Under the pieces are notes generated by a model. It made no database searches. It saw only the letters and a list, made by a program, of their open reading frames with translations, and had not been told where the DNA came from. Below are positions 22,679 through 32,650 of a stretch of DNA of 64,000 nt, one piece after another. The stretch is from NCBI GenBank assembly GCA_030761205.1, contig JAULJL010000040.1, positions 9,986,103 to 10,050,102 of the forward strand, in the 5' to 3' direction. The translations under genes were made by a program, and so were the position numbers. This stretch comes from Fremontodendron californicum (taxonomy: Eukaryota; Streptophyta; Magnoliopsida; Malvales; Malvaceae). Within the stretch, counting starts at the first letter, position 1. Every line of letters starts with the position of its first letter.

Positions 22679-24064
22679 TCATTTCTTTTTTGGAATTGGA
22701 GGAAAAATTCCAAAACAGTCATCTTCATTGTCGTTGCCTAGATTGACTGATGGAGTTGAACTGGAACTTGCTTCTTCATCTTGTTCTTCATCTTGTTCTT
22801 CTTCTGAATCAACAGATGCAAGAATTTGCTTCATGATCTGTTTGTATTCATCTTTTGTTTTTGCTTGTGCTAGCAAGGTACTGGCATTTGATTTTGCTTG
22901 GAGGAATTGGGCAGTATCTGGCCTAGTTCCTTTGATACAGAATTTTGGATTTTTATCGAACCATTGCAGGACATTTTGAGCAGTGATCTTGTCTGTCTGG
23001 AATTTGTCCCACCATTTTGTGTTGAAATGTCTGGATACTTGAGGACCATTTGTTTCTGGATCAGTTGTGATCTTGTACTCCCATGAAAGATAGAATTTTG
23101 ATGAAAAATGAATTGAAGGATGGATATTGTCTGTTGACTGGAAGTTGTCCAGAAAACATTGGTAAGCTTTGTCTACTGATGGTGGTAAGATTTCTCTAAG
23201 CGGTCCAAACCATTTCCACCAATGAGAGAACCAATTTGGGAAAGTATATTGGGTATTGTATTTGAAAAATAATAACCATGAATGACGGTTATTTTCATTT
23301 TGGAGGAAAAAGGTTTTGTACCAGGCTTGTTGATAATCCCAGTAATTGAAGGAACCAGAATGGTTTAATCTTGTAGTGAATTGTGCAGGAAATTTTCTGG
23401 GTGAGTTTGGTGGAATTCCCCACTGAGTTGGGGAGAGAACTCGGAGTATTTGGCATGTGGAATGTGTGATTGAATTTGGATTCTCTTTGGCAGGATAATG
23501 TTTGAAAAGGGCAGAACCTGTTTCAATCAAAATATTTTCATAGAATAATTGAGGTTTTGATAAATCTAATGGCTGGAAGTGCCATCCATTAAAAACATGA
23601 TTAATGATTTGATAGGGATTTTGATAATTAAAACCTTCCTCAATTAGCCATAAAATTTCAAAATGTTTTTTAGAAAAATATTTTTCTTTTGAAGCTTGTG
23701 TGGAAATAGATTTTTGAAGGGCTATTTCCTGGGTTTTTGAAATTGGAACAGTTAAAATAGCTTTCTTGAGAGGAGAATCTGTTTTGACTGTGGATAAGGT
23801 TTTTTGTATTTCTTCACCTTGGGGTGATTGGGAAAGGGAATTGATCCATTGACTGATCATTTGCATTTGGGATTCATTGGGAATAAATTGGGGATTTGGG
23901 GAAGATGTTGAAGGATTTTGGTTGGCTTTTTGGTCTTGTCTTTCATATTATTTTTCGAAGATTTGGGTCCAAGTTTTGATTGGTTGGGCTGAAATTGGCT
24001 GGATTGAAGAACCTGAGTCACTGGAACTCTCTTGTTTTTTGCCTTTCCCTCGTTTTTTAGGCAT
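22679..24064 (-). pseudogene. Viral ORF2, left inverted copy, interrupted by a stop
   Basis: The start corresponds to the right-copy ATG (MPKKRGKGKKQ) at 24064. A premature TAA lies near 23949 (after TQIFEK), where the right copy has a Glu codon, so only the part from MQMISQWINS (23866) to 22679 is open (395 aa). The protein has a basic N-terminus, a Trp/Phe-rich central region (HSWLLFFKYNTQYTFPNW, SHWWKWFGPL) and an acidic tail (DSEEEQDEEQDEEASSSS). No catalytic motif is recognised. ORF2 of florendoviruses has no assigned function. Compared with the right copy, it lacks a 12-bp insertion and does not have that copy's frameshift. Confidence 0.8.
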
Positions 24065-24120
24065 TTTCCTTGAAGAAATTCTCTGGTAAGAAAGTCGGGA
24101 AGAGAATTAGATTCTCCTTC

Positions 24121-24349
24121 AAGAAGTAAGTAAATCTGTGAACTTCAAGAAGTAAGTAACAAATTCAGATTTTCAAATTATTATTTTCAAAATTGGTTTT
24201 TTTTTTTTTTTTGTTTTCTTCTGTGTTTTGCTGAGACAGCTGATTGTGGTAGTAAGACCTTAGGTTTGGCAGTTAATCCACTTGACCGTAGGCATAATCC
24301 AGATGAAACCTTAAAAGAAGAACCAATTCTGTTTACATAATTTGTTAAG
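24121..24349 (+). other. Viral 5' leader segment
   Basis: Non-coding sequence between the inner edge of the left inverted arm and the first ORF1 ATG. It begins with two copies of 'cttcaagaagtaagtaa' (24116 and 24143) and has a poly-T run at 24197-24212. It is placed as leader because it directly precedes the ORF1 start; there is no match inside the window. Confidence 0.5.
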
Positions 24350-24571
24350 ATGAGTTTTTTATTTAGGACTTTTAGTTCTAGATCTTCAAACAGTAGCTCA
24401 AGATCCCAAAATTTCCCAGAATCTTCAAAAAATAATGAACAAAAAAGAGATAAACAAGTTGTTAATGAGGAAGAACATGAAATAGAAAACATTCAAAAAT
24501 TCTTAAAAGATTTAAACGATTGGCAATTACCAAAAATTGAACAAGATAAAATCTACAATATATACTTCTAA
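24350..24571 (+). pseudogene. Viral ORF1 N-terminal remnant
   Basis: An open frame of 73 aa begins MSFLFRTFSSRSSNSSSRSQ and ends DKIYNIYF before a stop. It is Ser/Arg-rich, then acidic and helical. In florendovirus-like genomes the N-terminus of ORF1 precedes the movement-protein domain; that domain does not follow here. The next coding block resumes at about 24600 in another frame. Confidence 0.6.
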
Positions 24572-24742
24572 CCAATCTTAGAAATTATTGATTCTTAAAA
24601 TCTACAGTATATATACTCTCTTTTTAACCAATCTTCAATACCCACCACTACCACTAGAACCAATCTTAGAGGAGTTGACAATACCTCTAGTATTCATAGA
24701 CCAATATATACTTCTAACCAAGACATAGAAAATTCACCCCCA
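24572..24742 (+). other. Deletion junction where the movement-protein region is missing
   Basis: Two similar strings, 'aaaatctacaatatatacttctaaccaatctt' (24548-24579) and 'aaaatctacagtatatatactctctttttaaccaatctt' (24597-24635), lie in near-tandem at the point where ORF1 jumps from its N-terminus to the pre-coat region. The 30K-type movement domain expected here in ORF1 (several hundred codons) is absent from the whole window. The local repeat looks like the scar of a repeat-mediated deletion or of slippage. Confidence 0.55.
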
Positions 24743-26611
24743 ATGTCACCAACCTACTCTTCTATGACAGATAATCCTAACATCAACCAACAAAATGAAG
24801 AATCTGAAATTCATATGCTTAAAAAACCTTTCAAGATTAATAAACAACAATGTAATAAAGATTTTCTTTCTGATAAAAATAAAAATAAGAGGAAACAATT
24901 TTGGGAAAACTATTCTGAACAAAAAACAAAAATACAAGAAGAATATTACAAATTTTTAAATCAACATGAAATTCACATAACGTTTTTTGATTGGTTTGAA
25001 GAATATTACCAAAATAATAATCAAACAATAAATATGGCAAAAAATAACAATCAATGGCAAACATCACAAGGAATATTAATAGAATCAATCCATCCACCTT
25101 TTTGCACCATTAAACACATTCATCAAGAAAATATGATAAAAGCCTCTCCAATAAAAGAAAGAAAAAATCTAACAGATCCTATTAGTACTACTGATATAAA
25201 AAATATTTTTGAACAAAATAATTATACAAATTTAAATCTTAAAACTATTGGAAAACAATTAGAAAAAATTGAAACATTAGTTGATAATAAAACAACCCAA
25301 CAAACACAAGTTTCTAAATTTAAACCTATTGAAAACCAAAAATCATTTTTTAAACCTTTTGAGATACCTAAAACATATCATAATGATTATAAAATTGATC
25401 TTTTACAAGAAATCCAACAAAGATTAAAATCTATAGACCAATCCGAACTCACTCAACAAGTTCCTGATACACCTGAACAAATTTCTCAATCTTCAAGAAC
25501 TATTAATATGATGAACCAACAAACAGAATCTGAACAAAACTCAGAATCTGAACAAGAAATTAATAAAATTGAATGGAAACAACCCCAAAAATTATATTAT
25601 CCAAAAGCCACGGCTCCTGACATAACTTTAGAAGAAAAACCTAATTTTCAAAACAAATATAATGCTAATGCTGTTTATGAATGGAACATTGATGGAATGT
25701 CAGAATACAATATACTTAATACATTACACCAAATGACAATGGTTTCAAATGTCTATAAAACACAATCACAAACTTCAGATCATGCAATAGCAAATTTACT
25801 AGTAGCAGGATTTTCAGGACAACTTAAGGGCTGGTGGGATAATTACCTTACCATACATAAACAAAATGAAATCTTAAAAGCTATTAAAAAAGACAGAGAT
25901 AACCAACCAATTATAGATGAACAAAACAATCACATACAAGATGCTGTTTCTTCTTTAATATTTTCAATTTCAAAACATTTTATAGGAGATCCCTCACATT
26001 TAAAAGATAAAAATTCTGAATTACTTTCAAATTTAAAATGTAAAAAACTAACAGATTTTAAATGGTATAAAGATACTTTTATGACTAGAATCATGCAAAG
26101 AACAGATAACAATCAACCTTTTTGGAAAGAAAAATTTTTAGCAGGATTACCAATATTATTAGGAGAAAAAGTTCGAAATCAAATTAGGGAAACTTTTAAA
26201 GGAATTATACCTTATGAAAATTTAACATACGGAGAAATTATAAGCTTTACCCAAAAAGAAGGATTAAAAATTTGTCAAGATATGAAACTTCAAAAACAAT
26301 TAAAAAGAGAAAGATTTCAAACGAGAAAAGAATTAGGATCTTTCTGTGAACAATTTGACATCAAACAAGATTCCAAACAAACAAAATGTTGCCAGAATAA
26401 AAATTCAGAAAAAGTAAAAAGAAAATTCAATAAACCTACATGGAAACCAAAATATGATAATTATTATAGAACAAAAAGAAACAATAACTATAACAGAAAA
26501 TTTAATAAACCTACTATTGAACCTGTAAAAATCAAGACAGAGAAAAAAGATTTAAAAGATATTACATGTTACAGATGTGGAAAAAAAAGGGCATATATCA
26601 AAATATTGTAA
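24599..26611 (+). pseudogene. Viral ORF1: coat-protein region up to the zinc finger
   Basis: The frame is open for about 670 codons; the first ATG is at 24743. It has Asn/Gln/Lys-rich segments (WENYSEQKTK, FFDWFEEYYQNN), a Gln/Ser/Glu-rich linker, then the conserved coat/gag-like core with VYEWNIDGMSEYN and GFSGQLKGWWDNYLT. Next come YGEIISFTQKEGLKI and a Lys/Arg-rich stretch. The first half of a CCHC finger (CYRCGKK) ends the frame: an A-run near 26580 shifts the reading, and the second half is in the next frame. The capsid protein packages viral DNA; this copy cannot be translated through the finger. Confidence 0.82.
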
Positions 26612-26915
26612 AGTCACAAGAAAAATAAATGAATTACAATTAACAGAAGAAGTACAGGATAAAATTAATCAACTACTTCTCAATACTTCTTCTGAAGATG
26701 AACTTGAAACTTCAAATAATGAATTACCAGATGATGAATTACAAACCACATCTACTTCTGAATCTGACTCAGACCAAGAAATAAACGTATTAACAAAAGA
26801 CCAAGAATTCATGTTAGAAATTATTGATAAAATTCAAGATTCCAGAATAAAAAGAGAGTATTTAACGAAATTAAAAAAAAAAATTAAAAGAAAAACCCGG
26901 ATCTTCATCTCATAA
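26577..26915 (+). pseudogene. Viral ORF1: second half of zinc finger and acidic linker
   Basis: The frame carries GHISKYCKV, which completes the CX2CX4HX4C pattern begun in the previous frame. An acidic Ser/Glu/Asp-rich linker follows (SSEDELETSNNELPDDELQ). It runs out at an A-rich tract near 26870-26890, and at least one further frame change near 26950 separates it from the protease frame. The region 26920-27150, read in the downstream frame, encodes a Lys/Glu-rich coiled-coil-like segment. Confidence 0.75.
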
Positions 26916-26945
26916 ATCACAAATGTATAATATAAAAGATATAAT

Positions 26946-28763
26946 TTTCCAAAATACAATGACCAACCTAAAGAAGTAACAATTCAAGATTTACAAACAG
27001 AATTAAAACAAGTTAAAAAAGAAATAAAAGAATTAAAATCAAATCAAGAAAAAGATAGAGAAAAATTAAAACAATTAATACAATTAAACAAAGATAGAAA
27101 TAAATTTGATTCAGACTCTGATGATAATACCATACAAAAATCTGATGAATTTTTATTAATGTTACAAGAAGTTACAATAAGAAGATACACTATAAAAATT
27201 TCAATATTAATAAATAATGAATTTCAAATCAACACAATTGCACTTTTTGATACAGGAGCAGATCAAAACTGTATAAGAGAAGGCTTAGTTCCTACAAAAT
27301 ACTATGAGAAAACAATAGAAGGACTAAAAGCAGCAAATGGTGATAAATTACACATTAAATACAAATTAACAAATGCAATAATTCAAAATAATCAAGTGCA
27401 AATTAAAACTCCTTTTTTATTAATTAAAAATATAATGCAAGATGTAATATTAGGAATTCCTTTTATTAATTTATTAGAACCTTATACAACATCAAGAAAA
27501 GATATCTCTGCAAACATTCTAGGAACAATAGTTTCTTTTAAATTTGCTGAAAAATCTAAGAAAAGAAATATCAATTTACTCAAAGGTTTATCAATTCAAA
27601 ATCAACAAATAAATTTGTTAATAAAAAACAAAGAAAAACAAATTGATTATTTAAAAGAAGACATATCTTTAAAAAGAATTGAAAAACAATTACAAGAACC
27701 ACAGAATATTAACAAGATAAAAAATTTACAAAAAGAAATTGAATCTACAATATGTTCTGAGATTCCTAATGCATTTTGGGAAAGAAAAAAACATGTTGTT
27801 GATTTACCTTATGAGAAAGAATTTAACGAAAAAGAAATCCCAACAAAAGCAAGGCCTATTCAAATGAATCCTGAAATGGAACAAATTTGTCGACAAGAAA
27901 TCAAAGATTTAGAAAACAAAGGCTTAATAAGAAAAAGTAAATCACCATGGAGTTGTTCTGCATTCTATGTTATAAAAAATGCTAAAATTGAAAGAGGAAC
28001 ACCAAGACTGGTAATAAATTATAAACCTTTAAACAAAGTATTAAGATGGATTAGATATCCAATACCTAATAAAAGAGATTTACTTCAAAAACTAAACAAT
28101 GCAAATATTTTCTCAAAATTTGATATGAAATCAGGATTTTGGCAAATACAGATTCAAGAAAATCAAAGATACAAAACTGCTTTCACAGTCCCTTTTGGTC
28201 AATATGAATGGAATGTTATGCCTTTTGGTTTAAAAAATGCCCCTTCAGAATTTCAAAGAATAATGAATGAAATATTCAATCCTTATTCTCAATTCACAAT
28301 TGTTTACATAGATGATGTATTAATTTTTTCATCCAATTTAGAACAACATTACAAACATTTAAATATTTTCATTAAAATTATTAAACAAAATGGATTAGTC
28401 CTATCTAAAACGAAAATCAATCTTTTCCAAACACGAATTCGATTCCTAGGTCAGTACATTACCCAAGGAACAATAACACCAATAGAAAGATCCATAGCCT
28501 TTGCTGATAAATTTCCTGACCAAATTCTTGACAAAAACCAACTTCAAAGATTTCTAGGTAGTCTAAACTATGTCCTAGATTTCTACCCTGACATTAACAA
28601 ATTATGCAAACCTTTACATGATAGACTAAAAAAGAATCCACCAAAATGGACTGAAGCCCATACCAAATTAGTTCAAAAGATAAAAGCCCAAATCCAAGAA
28701 ATCCCTTGTTTACACTTAGCCAATCCTACAACCCAAAAATATAGTAGAAACAGATGCTTCTGA
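26946..28763 (+). pseudogene. Viral ORF1: aspartic protease and reverse transcriptase
   Basis: The protease active-site motif ALFDTGADQNC is at about 27239-27275 and LGIPFINLLEP at about 27450. The RT domain spans about 27850-28640, with KSPWSCSAFYV, FDMKSGFWQIQI, PFGLKNAPSEFQRIM and the polymerase motif YIDDVLIFS at about 28304-28330. FLGQYI and LQRFLGSLNYV follow. The frame is open for about 600 codons and ends in a frameshift at an A-run near 28735, just before the RNase H start. These enzymes would mature the polyprotein and copy the pregenomic RNA in a live virus; here they are separated from both neighbours by frameshifts. Confidence 0.9.
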
Positions 28764-29331
28764 ATTAGGATATGGAGGAATATTAAAACAAATTCATAAT
28801 GGTAAAACACAAGTTATCCAATACACATCTAAACATTGGAACCATGCTCAGCAAAATTACAGTACTGTCAAAAAAGAAATTTTAGCAATTGTTTTAGCAA
28901 TAAACAAGTTTCAAAGTGATTTGTTAAATCAAAAATTCCTTTTAAGAGTCGATTGTAAATCAGCAAAAGATATTTTACAAAAAGATGTTCAAAACATTGC
29001 TTCAAAACAGATTTTTGCCAGATGGCAAGCAATTTTAAGCATATTTGATTTTGAGATTGAATTCATCAAAGGAGAATCTAATTCTCTTCCCGACTTTCTT
29101 ACCAGAGAATTTCTTCAAGGAAAATGCCTAAAAAACGAGGGAAAGGCAAAAAACAAGAGAGTTCCAGTGACTCAGGTTCTTCAATCCAGCCAATTTCAGC
29201 CCAACCAATCAAAACTTGGACCCAAATCTTCGAAAAAGAATATGAAAGACAAGACCAAAAAGCCAACCAAAATCCTTCAACATCTTCCCCAAATCCCCAA
29301 TTTATTCCCAATGAATCCCAAATGCAAATGA
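28738..29331 (+). pseudogene. Viral ORF1: RNase H and C-terminal tail
   Basis: The frame begins ETDASELGYGGILKQ (RNase H catalytic Asp) and continues through YSTVKKEILAIVLAINKFQ, LRVDCKSAKDIL and FIKGESNSLPDFLTREFLQG. No integrase follows, which is the caulimovirid arrangement. A basic tail of about 70 residues then runs to the stop at 29331, overlapping ORF2 by about 208 nt in another frame. Confidence 0.85.
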
Positions 29332-30517
29332 TCAGTCAATGGATCAATTCCCTTTCCCAATCACCCCAAGGTGAAGAAATACAAAAAACCTTATCCACAG
29401 TCAAAACAGATTCTCCTCTCAAGAAAGCTATTTTAACTGTTCCAATTTCAAAAACCCAGGAAATAGCCCTTCAAAAACCTATTTCCACACAAGCTTCAAA
29501 AGAAAAATATTTTTCTAAAAAACATTTTGAAATTTTATGGCTAATTGAGGAAGGTTTTAATTATCAAAATCCCTATCAAATCATTAATCATGTTTTTAAT
29601 GGATGGCACTTCCAGCCATTAGATTTATCAAAACCTCAATTATTCTATGAAAATATTTTGATTGAAACAGGTTCTGCCCTTTTCAAACATTATCCTGCCA
29701 AAGAGAATCCAAATTCAATCACACATTCCACATGCCAAATACTCCGAGTTCTCTCCCCAACTCAGTGGGGAATTCCACCAAACTCACCCAGAAAATTTCC
29801 TGCACAATTCACTACAAGATTAAACCATTCTGGTTCCTTCAATTACTGGGATTATCAACAAGCCTGGTACAAAACCTTTTTCCTCCAAAATGAAAATAAC
29901 CGTCATTCATGGTTATTATTTTTCAAATACAATACCCAATATACTTTCCCAAATTGGTTCTCTCATTGGTGGAAATGGTTTGGACCGCTTAGAGAAATCT
30001 TACCACCATCAGTAGACAAAGCTTACCAATATTTTCTGGACAACTTCCAGTCAACAGACAATATCCATCCTTCAATTCATTTTTCATCAAAATTCTATCT
30101 TTCATGGATAACTTCATGGGAGTACAAGATCACAACTGATCCAGAAACAAATGGTCCTCAAGTATCCAGACATTTCAACACAAAATGGTGGGACAAATTC
30201 CAGACAAGATCACTGCTCAAAATGTCCTGCAATGGTTCGATAAAAATCCAAAATTCTGTATCAAAGGAACTAGGCCAGATACTGCCCAATTCCTCCAAGC
30301 AAAATCAAATGCCAGTACCTTGCTAGCACAAGCAAAAACAAAAGATGAATACAAACAGATCATGAAGCAAATTCTTGCATCTGTTGATTCAGAAGAAGAA
30401 CAAGATGAAGAACAAGATGAAGAAGCAAGTTCCAGTTCAACTCCATCAGTCAATCTAGGCAACGACAATGAAGATGACTGTTTTGGAATTTTTCCTCCAA
30501 TTCCAAAAAAGAAATGA
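29124..30517 (+). pseudogene. Viral ORF2, right copy, broken by a frameshift
   Basis: It starts MPKKRGKGKKQESSSDSGSS inside the ORF1 tail. The frame is open to 30326, but after KWWDKFQT (about 30207) a 4-bp deletion relative to the left copy moves it out of frame. The original C-terminus continues in the frame 30185-30517 (ITAQNVLQWFDKNPKF … acidic tail … FGIFPPIPKKK). There is also a small in-frame 12-bp insertion near 30108 compared with the left copy. Predicted intact length is about 460 aa. The function is unknown: no recognised domain, but a Trp-rich core and a charged tail. Confidence 0.82.
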
Positions 30518-30737
30518 TGATTATCGACAAGAAGGTGACAGCTGACAAAAGCAAAGAATCCAAGGCTGGAAAGTAACAAAAGCAACCGAAAGCAAAAAGC
30601 AAAAGCATCAACAAAATCATTACTCTGCCAAAAGAAAAGCCAAAAGCAAAGAATCCAAGGCTAGAAAGTAATCCGGTTTTCCCAAATGATATTCAAATGT
30701 ACTTCAAATGAAATTCAAATGTAATTCAGAACTCCAT

Positions 30738-30745
30738 TATATAAG
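30738..30745 (+). promoter_or_regulatory. Viral TATA box, right copy
   Basis: TATATAAG is followed by GAGTACTCTGACACTTAG, in the non-coding region after ORF2. This is where caulimovirids keep the promoter for their terminally redundant pregenomic RNA. Upstream (30540-30670) is an A/G-rich tract in which 'aaagcaaagaatccaaggct' occurs twice. Transcription from here would leave the insert rightward at about 31020. Confidence 0.6.
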
Positions 30746-30861
30746 GAGTACTCTGACACTTAGAAAGCATTCGAAAATTTTAGCAAGTTTAAGATATTGT
30801 TGAGAATTCTCTGTAACCCTCAGTTTCTTATTTTTGTAATTTCGTTTCACAATTCAATATA

Positions 30862-31020
30862 AATTCCAAATTTCAATTTTCAAACTTTGTTTTCATATTT
30901 CTTTACTTTCTTTTACTCTCCTTTGATCCCGGGAGCATTTGGTATCAATTCCAAATTTCAATTTTCAAACTTTGTTTTCATATTTCTTTACTTTCTTTTA
31001 CTCTCCTTTGATCCCGGGAG
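30862..31020 (+). repeat. Tandem duplication of the viral leader around a truncated PBS
   Basis: A block of about 75 bp, from 'aaattccaaatttcaattttc' to 'tttgatcccgggag', occurs twice. Between the copies lies CATTTGGTATCA. TGGTATCA (30940-30947) matches the first eight bases of the tRNA-Met primer site (TGGTATCAGAGC) used by caulimovirids, and then the sequence jumps back into the repeat. This is the junction expected when two linear viral molecules or ends are joined at the primer-site discontinuity. Confidence 0.65.
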
Positions 31021-31091
31021 ATATATATATATATATATATATCAAGAGCTTCAGAGCTAATTCAAATCTAACCATAACCCCAAGAGCTTCA

Positions 31092-31135
<44 letters not shown>
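31021..31135. repeat. (TA)n tracts at right viral junction
   Basis: TA runs occupy 31021-31043 and 31095-31135, separated by 'caagagcttcagagctaattcaaatctaaccataaccccaagagcttcaaac'. The 'aagagcttca' block is repeated, and it also flanks the left junction at 22234. This is target-site sequence duplicated or scrambled at integration. Confidence 0.75.
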
Positions 31136-31136
<1 letters not shown>

Positions 31137-32376
31137 AAAAAGATAGGATAAGTCAATTATCCAAAAAAAAAAGATGGGACAAGTAAAGAACCAAGTTTAT
31201 AATACATTTGAAAAAAGATAAAAAGTATTGCAGACAGCAGCAGAGAAATGCATTCACCCATACTTGTATAAATCAACGCTAAAGAAATTTCAAAAAATTT
31301 AATAAAAAATTTATAGCATAAGCTCTCTTCCACAAAGCGGCTGCATACCTTCACATAGATCAAGTAAAAATCAACCCTCCAAACTGATCACTGACAGCTT
31401 CAACGGCAAACAACCAAAAACCCAAAACCAGCCTCTTAGCTTTAGCTCCAAAGTCCAAAGACTACATGTGCAACAGAGCTAATTCAACAATTGGGTTTCG
31501 TTTTCAGTTCCAAATCTTACACGTCTCTTTATTTATGTTGTCTTTTTCTCCCTTTTCTGGAAGCTGAAAACCTCACTTCTCCCTTTTGATAGCTTATCCC
31601 AAAGAAGCTCTGTATGTATTTATTTGGTGTCCTGGGTATTAGCACTATTCTGGTTCTTTCAAATGTTTAGTTAGTTTAGTTCACCTTGTTAGTACTTATT
31701 AGAAAGAAAAGAAATCATAGATAAACCAGATCCCCATTCCTCACTATTGTGGTTCTTTTTTTTTGTCTCTCCTCTCGGAAATCCCATTCCTCTATTTCTT
31801 CCTTTCACGCTCTTGATGGAAGTCACAATCTTCCATCACGAGCACAGAATTCACCCTTCAAAACCCTAATTTCACCCTAAACCCCAAAATCGAAGCAAAA
31901 AACGAACAAGGAAACCTCTGCAGAATTCTAGTTTACAGGGTTGAAATAAATGAGAAAAAAGAAAGAAAACATACCTTGTTGGTGACGATGAAGTAAAAAA
32001 AATGGATTTGGGATCTGTTGCAGAGAACTAACTTGAAATTTATGGGTATTTCTCAAGTAAAAAGATGAGAGAAAAAAAATAGGGAATGAGGAAAGAAGAA
32101 GAAACACGATCTTACCGGTGGTGTTGTCTGTGAGAGAATGGCACGAAGGTGGTGGTATTTCACAGAGAAGGCAACTGAGGTAGAGCGGTAGAAGAGGCTT
32201 TCTGTTTTACGAAAAAATAAAAGCGGCTAAAGATTGCTAAATTTGTAAAATGACTTCCCCTTTTCAAAAGGGGAAGACATTTTACGAAAAAAAACACCTC
32301 TTTTTCAGTTGACCAACATAATATTTTACTTTGACCAAGACTAATTTCCTCAACCAAGCACAGGAAAATGATGAAA
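31136..32376. other. Right non-coding part of the Harbinger element
   Basis: Sequence between the viral insert and the right terminal repeat. It should be the 5' untranslated/promoter region of the minus-strand transposase gene, now about 9 kb away from it. On the minus strand, 31860-31890 contains AACCCTAAATTTCACC-like text common in plant 5' regions. 32160-32376 is subterminal sequence with CTTCCCCTTTTCAAAAGGGGAAG, a perfect hairpin of 10 bp around 32255-32277. No open frame of note. Confidence 0.5.
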
Positions 32377-32650
32377 ATGTTTTTCGGAAAACATTTATGG
32401 TGAAACAAATAGACTCTAAATCTTGAATCCTTGCGTTGCTTTAATTTTATTGTCATTGATAATATATTGAATACGATTATAAAAAAAAAAACATGAGTTA
32501 GTGTTAAAATTGAATGTTTTTCGGAAAACATTTATGGTGAAACAAATAGACTCTAAATCTTGAATCCTTGCGTTGCTTTAATTTTATTGTCATTGATAAT
32601 ATATTGAATACGATTATAAAAAAAAAAACATGAGTTAGTGTTAAAATTGA
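32377..32650. repeat. 137-bp tandem duplication spanning the Harbinger end
   Basis: 32377-32513 and 32514-32650 are almost identical. Each unit holds the last 40 bp of the Harbinger right end and about 97 bp of flanking DNA. There are therefore two copies of the right terminal repeat; the first sits at the true boundary. The duplication must have followed the insertion. Confidence 0.9.

Larger units (their letters stand above)
22260..24120 (-). repeat. Left arm of viral inverted repeat
   Basis: This is the reverse complement of 29069-30937, differing by scattered substitutions and small indels. The outer limit is the TATATATGCTCCCGGG junction at 22259/22260. The inner limit is near 24120, after '…gaagagaattagattctcctt'. 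Arms of about 1.86 kb enclose about 4.95 kb, so a transcript across both could form a long hairpin. The closeness of the arms suggests a joint origin at or near integration. Confidence 0.9.
29069..30937 (+). repeat. Right arm of viral inverted repeat
   Basis: This is the plus-oriented copy of the segment inverted at 22260-24120. It spans the last codons of RNase H, ORF2 and the promoter/leader up to CCCGGGAGCA. Differences seen between the arms include a premature stop in the left ORF2 and, in the right one, a 12-bp insertion near 30108 and a 4-bp deletion near 30207. Confidence 0.9.
22250..31135. mobile_element. Rearranged endogenous pararetrovirus (Caulimoviridae, florendovirus-like)
   Basis: The plus strand carries, in order, a leader (24121-24349), ORF1 pieces (coat-protein region, CCHC finger, aspartic protease, reverse transcriptase, RNase H), an overlapping ORF2, and a promoter with a TATA box. 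There is no integrase and there are no LTRs framing it, which separates it from Ty3-gypsy elements. Two-ORF genomes with an unassigned ORF2 and integration into TA repeats are known for florendoviruses, and TA tracts bound this insert on both sides. A second copy of the RNase H-end/ORF2/promoter segment lies inverted at 22260-24120. The movement-protein region is absent, and there are several frameshifts and stops in ORF1 and ORF2, so this is a dead relic. Confidence 0.85.
18373..32416. mobile_element. PIF/Harbinger DNA transposon, interrupted by an endogenous pararetrovirus
   Basis: The left end GGGTCCGTTTGTTTCG (18373) and the right end, inverted, GAGTCTATTTGTTTCACC (ending 32416) form matching terminal repeats, and TAA flanks both (18370-18372 and 32417-32419). 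Inside are the two genes such elements carry: a Myb/SANT-like protein and a DDE transposase, both on the minus strand. Removing about 8.9 kb of viral DNA at 22250-31135 leaves about 5.2 kb, a normal autonomous size. Both genes have a single frameshift, so the copy is probably no longer active. The right end is duplicated in tandem (32377-32650). 18373-19436 is the non-coding 3' side, with short repeats of 'tacaatattgttcatacca' at 19200-19340. Confidence 0.82.

Noticed and set aside
22500..22979. 159-aa plus-strand frame over the viral left arm
   Set aside because: It is the antisense of ORF2's acidic tail, which yields Ser/Cys/Phe runs. The mirror frame at 30217-30585 is the same artefact.
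22205..31135. Reading the viral block as a Ty3-gypsy LTR retrotransposon in which the repeated ends are LTRs
   Set aside because: The terminal repeats are inverted, not direct, they contain coding sequence (ORF2), and RNase H is followed by ORF2 and not by integrase. The caulimovirid reading explains all three.
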